Shown one piece after another: positions 56,287 to 64,000 of a stretch of 64,000 nucleotides of DNA. A program made the translations under genes and the position numbers. Origin of the DNA: Streptomyces sp. PsTaAH-137 (lineage in GTDB: Bacteria > Actinomycetota > Actinomycetes > Streptomycetales > Streptomycetaceae); assembly GCF_003259365.1 (NCBI RefSeq), contig NZ_QLLY01000003.1, positions 186,001 through 250,000 on the forward strand, in the 5' to 3' direction. How positions within the stretch are numbered: the first letter of the stretch is position 1; the number at the start of each line of letters is the position of its first letter. A model generated the notes under the pieces. The model was not told the origin of the DNA. It worked only from the letters and a program-made list of their open reading frames with translations, and ran no database searches.

Positions 56287-57189
56287 GTGGCGAAGGGCAA
56301 GAGCAAGCAGGGCGGCGACGGCGGCAAGAACGGCAAGAAGAAGGCCGCGCCCGCACTGAGCGAGCTGCTGCGCGTCCCCGGGGGCGAGCGGGTCGATCTG
56401 TCGGCGTACGACGCGGCCGCCACCCCGGGCGGCCCGCGGGACAAGGCGGCGGGGGTCGCGGCCGCCGCGGAGCTCGGCCCGCGTCTGGCCGGGCTCCAGG
56501 AGCGGCTGTGGGCCGCGGGCTCGGCCGGCGACCGGCGCCGGGTGCTGCTGGTCCTCCAGGGCATGGACACCAGCGGGAAGGGCGGCACGGTCAAGCACGT
56601 CATCGGCCAGTTCAACCCGTCGGGCTGCCGCATCAAGGCGTTCAAGGCCCCCACCCCGGAGGAGCTGAACCACCCCTTCCTGTGGCGGGTCGTCAAGGCG
56701 CTGCCGGAGCCGGGCGAGATCGGCATCTTCGACCGGTCGCAGTACGAGGACGTGCTCGTCGCCCGGGTGCGGGAGCTGGTGCCGCGCGCTTCGCTGGGGC
56801 GCCGCTACGGGCAGATCAACCGGTTCGAGAAGACCCTCGCCGACGACGGCGTGACCGTGATCAAGTGCTTCCTGCACATCTCCTACGAGCAGCAGAAGCG
56901 CCGTCTCCTCGAACGGCTCGACAACCCGGACAAGCACTGGAAGTTCAGCACCGGCGACATCGACGACCGCACGCTGTGGCCCGCCTACCAGGAGGCGTAC
57001 GAGATCGCGCTGGAGCGCTGCTCGACGGAGGCGGCGCCCTGGTTCGTGATCCCGGCGGACCGCAAGTGGTACCGGAACTGGGCCGTCAGCACGCTGCTCC
57101 TGGAGCATCTGGAGGCGCTCGACCCGCAGTACCCGAAGGCGGACTTCGACGTGGCGGAGAGCCGTCGGCGGCTCGTCGCGATGGACTGA
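56287..57189 (+). CDS. ppk2: Polyphosphate kinase 2 family protein
   Basis: The 300-residue protein starts with GTG at 56287 behind GGAAGGGG. A Lys/Gly-rich tail is followed by the PPK2 core: Walker A QGMDTSGKGGTVKHV (about residue 97), lid and base residues FDRSQYEDVLVARV, and WYRNWAVSTLLLEHL. Lengths and motifs match class I PPK2, which transfers phosphate between polyphosphate and nucleotides (ADP or GDP). It lies 54 nt after phoX on the same strand, a phosphate pair. Confidence 0.92.
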   Translation: MAKGKSKQGGDGGKNGKKKAAPALSELLRVPGGERVDLSAYDAAATPGGPRDKAAGVAAAAELGPRLAGLQERLWAAGSAGDRRRVLLVLQGMDTSGKGGTVKHVIGQFNPSGCRIKAFKAPTPEELNHPFLWRVVKALPEPGEIGIFDRSQYEDVLVARVRELVPRASLGRRYGQINRFEKTLADDGVTVIKCFLHISYEQQKRRLLERLDNPDKHWKFSTGDIDDRTLWPAYQEAYEIALERCSTEAAPWFVIPADRKWYRNWAVSTLLLEHLEALDPQYPKADFDVAESRRRLVAMD

Positions 57190-57220
57190 CCGGGCCGCGT
57201 GCGCCGGGGGGACGCGGAGA

Positions 57221-57232
57221 CGGACATGTCCG
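57221..57232. promoter_or_regulatory. 12-bp palindrome before the binding-protein gene
   Basis: CGGACATGTCCG is a perfect palindrome 27 nt before the start codon at 57259, followed by GGGCA-GGG-TGCCC at 57244-57256. It may be an operator or a short stem in the 5' leader. Confidence 0.35.
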
Positions 57233-57258
57233 CCGTGCCCCTTGGGCAGGGTGCCCTT

Positions 57259-58143
57259 ATGAATCAACCTTCCGCACAGTCATGGGAGTTCACGGACGAC
57301 CGGGGGCATCTGGCCGCCTCGCTCGACACACCGGCCCGGATCGTGGCCTACATACAGGCCGGGGCGAGTTTGTGGGATCTCGGGACCCGGCCCGTGGGGA
57401 TCTTCGGTTCGTACCACGACGGGGACAGCCCCGACCGCGCCAAGTCCGGCGCGCTGCCGCTCGACGAGGTGCCGTACCTGGGGGCCGGAGCCGGGCTCGG
57501 CCTGGACGACGTGCTCGCGGTGCGGCCGGACCTGGTGGTCGCGCTCACCTACGGGGGCGGGCAGGTCTACGGGATCGAGCCCGACACGGCGAAGCATCTG
57601 GAGGAGCACGTCCCGGTCGTCGTGATCGACGTGGGACAGGGGCGGACCCTCGCCGGGGTGCGTGAACGATTCGCCGAGCTCGGCAGATCGCTCGGCACCG
57701 CGGAGGGCCCGGACGCGCTGGCCGCCCTCACCCGGGCGGAGTCCGGCCTCGCCGAACTGACGGCGTCCGCGCGGGGGGCGGCCCGGGTGCTGGCCCTGTC
57801 GCCGGGCGGCCCGGACAGCGTCCACCTGGCGCGGCCCGCCAAGTGGCCCGACCTGAGCGCCCTGACGGGCCTCGGGGTGCACACCGTCGAGCCGCCCGAG
57901 GGCCCCGGGGCCAACTGGCACACCGGCACCTGGGCGGACGCGGCCGAACTCGCCCCGGACGTCGTCCTGCTGGACGCCCGCGCGAACGCGGCGCCGTCCG
58001 GCCAGTACGCCGGTGACGCCCACTGGGCGGCCGTGGCCGAGCGGGCCGTCGTGCTGCCGTGGAACCCGGAGACGCCCGCCAGCGCCGCCGCTCACGCCGC
58101 CTTCTTCGAGCGGCTCACCAGGGCCTTGCGCGGCGACGGCTGA
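57259..58143 (+). CDS. Periplasmic-binding-like protein (TroA/siderophore fold) without signal peptide
   Basis: The 294-residue protein has the two-lobed helical-backbone fold: DTPARIVAYIQAGASLWDLG, then LDDVLAVRPDLVVALTYGGG, VVVIDVGQG and NWHTGTWADAAELAPDVVLLDA, as in iron-siderophore or cobalamin binding proteins. Unlike them it starts MNQPSAQSWEFTDD with no signal, lipobox or membrane segment, and no permease or ATPase gene is nearby. It is therefore probably cytoplasmic. An alternative start at 57199 adds 20 non-hydrophobic residues. Function unknown. Confidence 0.8.
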   Translation: MNQPSAQSWEFTDDRGHLAASLDTPARIVAYIQAGASLWDLGTRPVGIFGSYHDGDSPDRAKSGALPLDEVPYLGAGAGLGLDDVLAVRPDLVVALTYGGGQVYGIEPDTAKHLEEHVPVVVIDVGQGRTLAGVRERFAELGRSLGTAEGPDALAALTRAESGLAELTASARGAARVLALSPGGPDSVHLARPAKWPDLSALTGLGVHTVEPPEGPGANWHTGTWADAAELAPDVVLLDARANAAPSGQYAGDAHWAAVAERAVVLPWNPETPASAAAHAAFFERLTRALRGDG

Positions 58144-58214
58144 GACAGGTTTCCACTCCTGGGGTTCCGGGCACCCGCGCGGCAGTTCCTCCGATGCCGT
58201 TGAGGGAGACGGAA

Positions 58215-58478
58215 ATGGAGTGGTTGAACCGGGCCGCGTGCGTGCACGAGGACCCCGAGTTGTTCTTCCCGGTCGGTACGGCCGGGCCCGCCGTGCAGGA
58301 CGCCGAGGCCGCGAAGGAGGTCTGCCACCGGTGCCCGGTCGTCGCCGAATGCCTCGACTGGGCCGTGACCACGGAGCAGACGACCGGCGTGTGGGGCGGC
58401 ACCTCCGAGCGTGAGCGGGCCCGGCTGATCAGAGCCGCGCGCCGGATGCGCGGCGGGCGGACGGTCCTGGCCCGCTGA
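58215..58478 (+). CDS. WhiB-like transcriptional regulator
   Basis: The 87-residue iron-sulfur protein starts at ATG 58215 after GGGAG. Four cysteines bind a 4Fe-4S cluster: AACVHEDPELFFP, then CHRCPVVAEC. GVWGG is the beta-turn and RERARLIRAARR the basic DNA-contacting tail. Wbl proteins work with the housekeeping sigma factor and sense NO or redox state in actinobacteria. Which Wbl this is cannot be settled by eye; it resembles the short WblE-like type. It lies 71 nt after the binding-protein gene. Confidence 0.93.
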   Translation: MEWLNRAACVHEDPELFFPVGTAGPAVQDAEAAKEVCHRCPVVAECLDWAVTTEQTTGVWGGTSERERARLIRAARRMRGGRTVLAR

Positions 58479-58538
58479 CCGGGTGAGCGGAACCGAACGG
58501 TAACCGAATAATCCGATTTACCCAGTTATCGTCGCGGC

Positions 58539-59432
58539 GTGATCAGCTATCGCTCCTTCCGCCGCACCGTTCTGTCGTGCGCCATCGGCGCCCTCGCGCT
58601 CGGGGCCGCCGCCTGCTCCGGCGAATCCGGACACGCACCGTCGGGGCAGGCCGGGCGGCCCGCCGCGAGCCCGTCGGCCGCGGCGACGCCGACCGGGCCG
58701 CCCCGGCTCGCCCCGGGCCCGTCGGGCCTCACCCCGGTCTTCAAGAGCGCCGAGAGACCCGTGAAGGGCGCCCAGGACGCACGGAGTCGGACCGTCGCGC
58801 TCACCTTCGACGCCGACATGACCGCCGACCAGGGACCGCGGGCCGCCGCGGGCGAGCACTTCGACAACCCGCGGCTCATCGCGACGCTGCGCCGCCTGAA
58901 GGTCCCGGCGACCGTCTTCATGACCGGCCGCTGGGCCGAGGAGTACCCGGCTCAGGCGCGGGACATCGGCGGCGACCCGCTCTTCGAGGTCGCGAACCAC
59001 TCGTACAGCCACTACGCCTTCACCGGCGACTGCTACGGCCTGCCGACCGTGCCGGCGGCGGGGATGCGGGCGGACGTGGAGAAGGCGTTCACCGCGTTCC
59101 GCAAGGCCGGCGTGCGGCACGTCGTGCCCTACTTCCGCTTCCCGGGCGGCTGTTACGACCGGGGCGCGCTGCGGGCGCTCACCCCGGCCGGGGTCACGGC
59201 GATCCAGTGGGACGTGGTGAGCGGCGACGCGTTCGCGACGGACGCGGGCGCGGTGACCCGGCAGGTGCTCGACGGGGTGCGGCCGGGTTCGGTGGTCGTC
59301 ATGCACTGCACGCGCAGCGCGGCGCCGACGACGGAGCGCGTGGTGCGGGACGTGGTCCCGGCGCTGCGGGCGAAGGGCTACCGGTTCGTGCGGGTGTCGG
59401 AGCTGGTGGGGGCGGCGGCCCGGAAGCGGTGA
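58539..59432 (+). CDS. Lipoprotein polysaccharide deacetylase (NodB fold)
   Basis: The 297-residue protein starts with GTG at 58539 and has a lipoprotein signal ending LGAAAC (Cys about 27). The NodB domain shows VALTFDADMTADQG (motif 1, with Asp), NHSYSHYAF (motif 2, H-x3-H metal ligands) and YFRFPGGCYD (motif 3). Motif 1 has FDAD in place of the usual FDDG. It should remove acetyl groups from peptidoglycan or chitin-like polymers at the cell surface. No ribosome-binding site; TATCGT 7 nt upstream could be a -10 for a leaderless mRNA. Confidence 0.87.
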   Translation: MISYRSFRRTVLSCAIGALALGAAACSGESGHAPSGQAGRPAASPSAAATPTGPPRLAPGPSGLTPVFKSAERPVKGAQDARSRTVALTFDADMTADQGPRAAAGEHFDNPRLIATLRRLKVPATVFMTGRWAEEYPAQARDIGGDPLFEVANHSYSHYAFTGDCYGLPTVPAAGMRADVEKAFTAFRKAGVRHVVPYFRFPGGCYDRGALRALTPAGVTAIQWDVVSGDAFATDAGAVTRQVLDGVRPGSVVVMHCTRSAAPTTERVVRDVVPALRAKGYRFVRVSELVGAAARKR

Positions 59433-59455
59433 CGCGCCGCCGTACGCTGGCCGGC

Positions 59456-59620
59456 ATGGCCGATGACCGCGTCCCCGCCCCTGCGACCGCTCCCGAGGAG
59501 CCCTTCGCCGAGTGCGTGCTGTGCCGGGAGCCCACGGAGTTCCCGGAGTCGACGAAGGGCGCCACGCTGTGCCCGGTGTGCACGTGGCAGGAGGCGCAGC
59601 GCACCGCGTGCTCCGGCTAG
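59456..59620 (+). CDS. Small zinc-knuckle protein, 54 aa
   Basis: ATG 59456 to TAG 59618-59620. After a Pro/Ala-rich start, two CxxC pairs (ECVLCRE and LCPVCTW) form a zinc knuckle; another Cys is three residues from the end. It is 23 nt downstream of the deacetylase. Codon use is in line with neighbours. I cannot name a function; such small zinc proteins often accompany larger enzymes. Confidence 0.65.
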   Translation: MADDRVPAPATAPEEPFAECVLCREPTEFPESTKGATLCPVCTWQEAQRTACSG

Positions 59621-59678
59621 GGCCTGTCGGTCGGCGGCGCGGCGAAGGTATGTGCGGCAGGCTGGCAGACTGGAGGGC

Positions 59679-60425
59679 GTGACCAGCGACGACACCGCCA
59701 CCGACAGCCCTTTCCGGTCCGAGCCCACCGCGCGGGACGAGGCGCCGCAGTTCGTGCTGCCGCTCGTCGTCCGGATCGAGCGGGCCGCGCCGCCGGTCCG
59801 CACGGACGCGCTGGAGACGGCGGCCCGCGCGGTGCTGACGATCCTCTCGGACGAGCGCTCGCTCGGCGACGGGGAGTGGGCGCGGGCGATGCGGGACTGG
59901 CAGGACGCCCGGATCCGCAAGGTGGTGCGACGGGCCAGGGGCGCCGAGTGGCGGCGCGCCGAGGCTCTCGAGGGCATCACGGTGACCGGTGCCGCCGGGA
60001 CCGAGGTGCGGGTCTTCCCGCCGGTCCCGCTCGACGGCTGGCCCAAGGACCTGGCCCGGCTCCAGGTCTCCGGCACGGATCTCGACGACCCCGAGCCGCC
60101 GGCCGCCCCCGATGCGGCGGGGGTGACGCTCTGGCTCAACCCGGAGCTGGAGATGACCGCGGGCAAGGCCATGGCGCAGGCCGGGCACGGCGCCCAGCTC
60201 GCCTGGTGGGAGCTGTCGGACGCACGGCGCAAGGAGTGGCGCGAGGCGGGCTTCCCGCTGGCGGTGCGGGTGTGCGAGGACCGCGACCGCTGGGCGGCGC
60301 TGACCCGCGCCGGGCTGCCGGTGGTGCGCGACGCCGGGTTCACGGAGATCGCCCCGGGCTCGTGCACCGTGGTCGCCGAGGGCCCCCGGGACGGCGGCTG
60401 GCTGCCGGATCTCGGGCATGCGTGA
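59679..60425 (+). CDS. Peptidyl-tRNA hydrolase 2 (PTH2) family protein
   Basis: The 248-residue protein starts with GTG at 59679 (GGAGGG just before). The C-terminal half has the PTH2 signature AGKAMAQAGHGAQLAWW with the lysine-binding GK and His region, and VTLWLNPELEM before it. The N-terminal 110 residues are an extra helical domain. PTH2 frees peptidyl-tRNA in archaea and eukaryotes; bacterial versions are less studied and Streptomyces also has a normal Pth, so the role here is uncertain. Confidence 0.8.
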   Translation: MTSDDTATDSPFRSEPTARDEAPQFVLPLVVRIERAAPPVRTDALETAARAVLTILSDERSLGDGEWARAMRDWQDARIRKVVRRARGAEWRRAEALEGITVTGAAGTEVRVFPPVPLDGWPKDLARLQVSGTDLDDPEPPAAPDAAGVTLWLNPELEMTAGKAMAQAGHGAQLAWWELSDARRKEWREAGFPLAVRVCEDRDRWAALTRAGLPVVRDAGFTEIAPGSCTVVAEGPRDGGWLPDLGHA

Positions 60426-60898
60426 AGCACGGGAAACACACGGGCCGCACCACGGAAAGCGACCGAATCGGACCCTGGCGGTCCGTCTCGCGGGGGCCTA
60501 GCATCGGGTGAGCAGAGCGAGCAGCGCCGGACGGGGAGTTCCGTCGGCCGCCCGCCGCACGCCCCGAGACCCCGGGTCCTTCCGTCCGCCGTTCCCCGAG
60601 CGGCCGGGGGCGTTCACGCCGTCGTTCGGCCCCGGCCCCTCGTCCTTGCCGGCCCCTTCGGGGCGGTCTCCCGCCTGCCCCGGCCGGCGGGGACGGTGAG
60701 CACGCGAGCCACGCAGGGGGAGGCGCAGGCTTCCGTGCCCGTGGGCCGCCGCCGATGCCGGCTCAGCCGCCGGCGGCGGTCACTCGCCCCTCCCCCGGAA
60801 CCTCAAATGTTCCTCTGAACGTCTCCCGCCGTGGGTTCGGCCGGACGCGCCGGGGCCATGACACCTGGACAGAGTCGGCGCGGAGGAGGGGGACGGAC
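60426..60898 (+). promoter_or_regulatory. 473-nt structured leader upstream of the MNIO gene
   Basis: TAGCAT at about 60499-60504 could be a -10. After it come several strong stems, including a GCCGGACGG/CCGTCGGC pair near 60525-60550 and CCGGCCGGCGGGG around 60675. The last 40 nt before the gene include GGAGGAGGGGGACGGAC as ribosome-binding site. A 63-codon frame at 60508-60699 is Pro/Arg-rich and not convincing. I recognise no known riboswitch. It may be a long regulatory 5' leader or a small RNA. Confidence 0.4.
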
Positions 60899-62212
60899 AT
60901 GCGGCAGCTTCCGCGGCTGGGTACGGGGATCGGATGGCGGCCGGAGATCGCCGACGTGGTCGAGGCGATGCCGGGCATCGACTGGGTCGAGGCGGTCGCC
61001 GAGAACGTCTGTCCCGGGCATCTGCCCGACTCGCTGCGACGGCTGCTCGACCGGGGCGTGACCGTCGTGCCGCACGGGGTGTCGCTGGGGCTCGGCGGCG
61101 CCGAGCGGCCCGACGAGGGGCGGCTCGCCGACCTCGCGGCGCGGGCCGAGGCGCTGGGGGCGCCGCTGGTCACCGAGCACATCGCGTTCGTCCGGGCGGG
61201 CGGCGAGCGCACCGCGTCGCCGCTTCTGGAGGCCGGGCACCTGCTGCCGGTGCCGCGCACCCGGGACGCGCTCGACGTGCTCTGCGAGAACATCCGAATC
61301 GCGCAGGACGCGCTGCCGGTGCCGCTCGCCGTGGAGAACATCGCGGCGCTGTTCGGCTGGCCGGGCGAGGAGATGTCCGAGGGGCAGTTCCTGTACGAGC
61401 TGGTGGAGCGCACCGGCGTCCGGCTGCTGATCGACGTGGCGAACCTGCACACGAACCACGTCAACCGGGGCGAGGACCCGGCCAAGGCGCTGGACGAGCT
61501 GCCCGTCGAGGCGATCGCCTACGTGCATGTGGCGGGCGGCTTCGAGCGGGACGGGGTGTGGCACGACAGCCACGCCCACCCGGTGCCCCGGGCGGTGCTC
61601 GACATCCTGGCGGACCTGGCGTCCCGGGTGACCCCGCCGGGCGTCCTGCTGGAGCGGGACGAGAACTTCCCCGAGGACTCGGGCGAGTTGGGGCGCGAGG
61701 TGGAGACCGTCCGGGCCACGGTGCGCGCGGCCGGCGGCCCCGCACCGGCCGCCCCGGGGGACGCGGCCCGCGCGGAGGTGGCCGGGGCCGACGACTCCGT
61801 ACGGGGACGGGTCGCCCTCGCCCAGACCGCCCTGCTCTCCGCGCTGGTCGCGGGCACCCCGGCGCCGGAGGGCTTCGACCGGGTCCGGCTCGCCGTGCAG
61901 AGCCGCGCGCTCGCGAGCAAGCGGGCCGACGTCGTCGCCAAGGTGGCACCCGAACTGCCGGTGATCCTGGGCGCGTCGGCGTACCGGACGGCGTTTCTCG
62001 CCTACGCGGCACGCCGGCCGATGACCGACGGCTACCGGCGCGACGCACTGGACTTCGCCGAGGACCTGCTCCTGGAGCAGCGGGTCCCGGAGGCGGGCCC
62101 GCGCCGCGAGCTGACGGCCTGGTGGCTGGACCGGTCCGGCCCCGCGCCGCTGACGGGCCGCCCGGTGGCCCGGGCACTGCGGGCCGCACGGTTCGCGTTG
62201 CGCAGGGGCTGA
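60899..62212 (+). CDS. DUF692/MNIO-family iron enzyme fused to a C-terminal domain
   Basis: The 437-residue protein starts at ATG 60899 with a strong ribosome-binding site. Residues 1-280 form a TIM-barrel of the DUF692 (multinuclear non-heme iron-dependent oxidase) family: [54 protein letters not shown] and HDSHAHPVP carry the His/Asp/Glu metal ligands. After an Ala/Pro linker (about 285-310) a helical domain follows ([17 protein letters not shown], then [16 protein letters not shown]), similar to partner domains that hold the substrate. MNIO enzymes modify Cys-containing peptides, as in methanobactin. No Cys-rich precursor gene is seen. Confidence 0.85.
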   Translation: MRQLPRLGTGIGWRPEIADVVEAMPGIDWVEAVAENVCPGHLPDSLRRLLDRGVTVVPHGVSLGLGGAERPDEGRLADLAARAEALGAPLVTEHIAFVRAGGERTASPLLEAGHLLPVPRTRDALDVLCENIRIAQDALPVPLAVENIAALFGWPGEEMSEGQFLYELVERTGVRLLIDVANLHTNHVNRGEDPAKALDELPVEAIAYVHVAGGFERDGVWHDSHAHPVPRAVLDILADLASRVTPPGVLLERDENFPEDSGELGREVETVRATVRAAGGPAPAAPGDAARAEVAGADDSVRGRVALAQTALLSALVAGTPAPEGFDRVRLAVQSRALASKRADVVAKVAPELPVILGASAYRTAFLAYAARRPMTDGYRRDALDFAEDLLLEQRVPEAGPRRELTAWWLDRSGPAPLTGRPVARALRAARFALRRG

Positions 62213-62354
62213 CCGCGGGCCGGGTACACACCGGGGCGGGGCGCGCGGGCCCGCACAACCCCCGCGTCCCGTACGGCGGTTGACGTAGTCCGTGCGGATG
62301 CCCGGCACCCGGTGCCGGGGAGCACTAGCGTGCGGTGCCGCACCAGGAGGCACC

Positions 62355-63134
62355 ATGCGATCGCTCTCGCCGACCCGCGGCACCCGTCTTGTCCCCCGGC
62401 TGAACGGGACCGCGCTCATCATCACCGGGCTGCTGGCCACCCTGGCCGCGCTCGCCTTTCCCCTCTGGTCCTACGCGGACCGGTCGGCCACCGGCCTGGA
62501 CACCCTCGACGCGCAGACGGTGCCGACCCGGTTCGGCCCGCTGTCGGCGACGGACCGGCTCTTCATCACGAAGGTGCGGCTCGCCGGGCTGTGGGAGATG
62601 CCCGCCGGGCAGCAGGCCGAGGAGCGGGCCCCGACCAAGGCGATCGAGACGGCGGGCGAGCACCTGGTCGAGGGCCACACGTTCCTGGACGCGCGGGTGC
62701 GGGAGGTCGCCGCGCAGCTCCACCTGGAACTGCCCAACCAGCCCAATCCCCAGCAGCAGAGCTGGCTGCGGACCCTGACCGCGGCGAAGGGCCTGGACTA
62801 CGAGCGCGAGTTCGCCAACATCCTGCGCGCCGCGCACGGCCAGGTCTTCGCCCTCGTCGCCCAGGTGCGTGCCTCGACCCGCAACACGCTCGTACGGGAC
62901 CTCGCGGACGACGCCAACACCACGGTCCTGGACCACATGAAGGTCCTGGAGGCGACGGGCCTGGTCGACTTCGACGCGCTGGCGCGGAACGCGGCCACCG
63001 CGACCCCGCCGCCCGGGACCCGCTCCCCCGCCCCGCCCGGGCCGACCGCGTCCCCGGACTCGGCGACGCCCGTCACCCCGTCGCCGACGTTCTCGCTGCC
63101 GCCCGCGGCGTCCAGCCCGGCGGCCGGGCGATGA
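62355..63134 (+). CDS. DUF4142-like membrane-anchored protein
   Basis: The 259-residue protein starts at ATG 62355 with AGGAGG 4 nt upstream. A single membrane segment (about 17-38, LIITGLLATLAALAFPLW) anchors a helical ferritin-like DUF4142 domain: FGPLSATDRLFITKVRLAGLWE, KAIETAGEHLVEGH and YEREFANILRAAHGQV. The final 45 residues are Pro/Ser/Thr-rich and disordered. DUF4142 proteins are secreted or periplasmic and of unknown role. It follows the MNIO gene by 142 nt on the same strand. Confidence 0.8.
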   Translation: MRSLSPTRGTRLVPRLNGTALIITGLLATLAALAFPLWSYADRSATGLDTLDAQTVPTRFGPLSATDRLFITKVRLAGLWEMPAGQQAEERAPTKAIETAGEHLVEGHTFLDARVREVAAQLHLELPNQPNPQQQSWLRTLTAAKGLDYEREFANILRAAHGQVFALVAQVRASTRNTLVRDLADDANTTVLDHMKVLEATGLVDFDALARNAATATPPPGTRSPAPPGPTASPDSATPVTPSPTFSLPPAASSPAAGR

Positions 63135-63140
63135 GTGTCC

Positions 63141-63155
63141 GCATAGTGACTATGC
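63141..63155. promoter_or_regulatory. 15-bp palindrome before the TIGR04222-type gene
   Basis: GCATAGT-G-ACTATGC is a perfect inverted repeat with one central base, AT-richer than its surroundings and 39 nt before the ATG at 63194. It is a good candidate operator. Confidence 0.5.
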
Positions 63156-63193
63156 CGTAGCGGAAACTCGAACACCTGTCATAGAAACACCAC

Positions 63194-63958
63194 ATGTTCT
63201 GGGTCCTGTATCTCCTCCTGGCCTGCGCGGCCGCCGCCGTGTCCTGCGGACGGCTGTGCCTCGCGGCCGTGCGCGCCGCCGAGGGCGAGCGCGCCGAGGA
63301 CGCCGCGCGGGCCGGCGCGCACGTCCTGTCGGACCACGAACTGTCCCTGTACGAGACGGCGTTCCTGTCCGGCGGGCCGGTGCGGGTCGTGGACGTGACG
63401 CTGGTGTCGATGGCGCGCGGCCGTCGGCTGCTGCTCGCGCACACCGGCTGGGCGACGGTCGTCGACCCGGTGGGCGGGGACGCCATGGAGCGTTCCGTGC
63501 TCGGCGCGATCGGGCCGGCCGGGCAGTCGCGGACGGCGCCGCTGCGGGCCGCCACCGTCGCGGGCGACGCGGTGCGGGCGCTGGCCGACGGGCTCGTCGC
63601 GGCGGGCCTCGCGGTCCCGGAGGCGGCCCGCTCGGCCGTCTCGGGCGCGGTACGGCAGGTGCGCGCGGCGGCCGTCGCGGTGGTCGTGCTCGGCGCGCTC
63701 GCGACGCTCACCCCGGGCGAGGGCACCGAGGCGCAGCAGACCCCGGTGGCGCTCTGGTTCGCGCTTCCGCTGCTGCTCACCCTGAGCTGTCTGGCCATCG
63801 CCCGGATCGAGATCCACCCCTACACGCGCTGGGCCTCGCCGGTCGGGCAGCGGCTGCTCGCCGCGCGTCCCGCGGCCGCGGGCAGTCTGTTCGCGGTCGC
63901 CGTGCGCGGGCTGCGCGCGGTGGACGATCCGCAGGTGCGGGCCGCGCTCGCCGAGTGA
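63194..63958 (+). CDS. TIGR04222-type membrane protein
   Basis: The 254-residue protein has no ribosome-binding site in front of ATG 63194. It begins with a membrane segment (FWVLYLLLACAAAAVSC), followed by a domain with LSDHELSLYETAFLSGGPVRVVDVTLVSMA, the pattern of TIGR04222 proteins, and two membrane segments near residues 158-200 (AAAVAVVVLGALATL and LWFALPLLLTLSCLAIA). Members often end in a Gly/Cys-rich tail; this one does not. I recall these genes near DUF692 genes in Streptomyces, which supports a shared function, still unknown. Confidence 0.75.
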   Translation: MFWVLYLLLACAAAAVSCGRLCLAAVRAAEGERAEDAARAGAHVLSDHELSLYETAFLSGGPVRVVDVTLVSMARGRRLLLAHTGWATVVDPVGGDAMERSVLGAIGPAGQSRTAPLRAATVAGDAVRALADGLVAAGLAVPEAARSAVSGAVRQVRAAAVAVVVLGALATLTPGEGTEAQQTPVALWFALPLLLTLSCLAIARIEIHPYTRWASPVGQRLLAARPAAAGSLFAVAVRGLRAVDDPQVRAALAE

Positions 63959-64000
63959 GCGAAGAGCCCGGGCCGACGCAACGGGGTCATTGATCCGACA

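Noticed and set aside
54820..57267. 815-codon minus-strand open frame
   Set aside because: It lies opposite phoX and ppk2, has no recognisable motifs and a composition typical of the antisense of GC-rich genes.
60508..60699. 63-codon Pro/Arg-rich ORF in the MNIO leader
   Set aside because: Low complexity, one Cys, no ribosome-binding site; not a credible MNIO precursor.

Overview
The window is a piece of a Streptomyces chromosome. It is very GC-rich with third-position GC bias, many genes start with GTG, and the gene set is typical of the genus: WhiB-like regulator, geosmin synthase, mycothiol-type enzymes, stand-alone P450s, ZapE, PhoX, PPK2 and TreX/Y/Z. From memory, the order from the sulfite reductase cluster through geosmin synthase and murC to a DUF692 gene resembles a conserved core segment of S. 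coelicolor, so most of this looks like core chromosome rather than an island. I see no tRNA, rRNA, CRISPR array, insertion sequence or prophage.

Layout. 1-0.95 kb: a cut-off TmrB-like ATPase and a GNAT. 1.0-10.6 kb: a sulfur assimilation operon on the plus strand. It runs inverted repeat, 27-aa leader peptide, hairpin, sulfite reductase, a 59-aa zinc ribbon, cysH, cysC, cysD, cysN, an SsuABC-type importer and a CbiX-type chelatase. Together these activate sulfate, reduce it to sulfide, import organosulfur compounds and probably finish siroheme for the reductase. 10.6-16.9 kb: an ArsR regulator divergent from an MFS pump, then small redox and housekeeping enzymes. 16.9-23.4 kb: secreted subtilisin, MMPL transporter, CDP-alcohol phosphatidyltransferase and macrolide-type glycosyltransferase. 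23.4-26.5 kb: a sugar ABC importer. 26.7-32.0 kb: phosphotransferase, exonuclease, a HEPN-type protein and what looks like a copper amine oxidase split over two genes. 32.1-43.3 kb: the trehalose/glycogen genes glgX/treX, treY and treZ, all on plus, interleaved with minus-strand MFS, P450 and FHA genes and a plus-strand carboxypeptidase. 43.4-47.0 kb: an M24 peptidase and the bifunctional geosmin synthase. 47-54.7 kb: pentapeptide protein, hydrolase-P450 pair, msrB, murC, a small unknown, a RibD-like reductase and ZapE. 54.8-60.4 kb: PhoX, PPK2, a signal-less binding protein, WhiB-like protein, polysaccharide deacetylase, a small zinc-knuckle protein and PTH2. 60.4-64 kb: a 470-nt leader, a DUF692/MNIO enzyme fused to a second domain, a DUF4142 membrane protein and a TIGR04222-type membrane protein.

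Best candidates for undescribed biology: (i) the MNIO-DUF4142-TIGR04222 locus at the right end, since MNIO enzymes modify cysteine-containing peptides but no obvious substrate is present; (ii) the split copper amine oxidase; (iii) the HEPN protein lacking the HEPN histidine and carrying a possible PLD-like C-terminus; (iv) the cysteine-type leader peptide with its repeat and hairpin in front of the sulfur operon.
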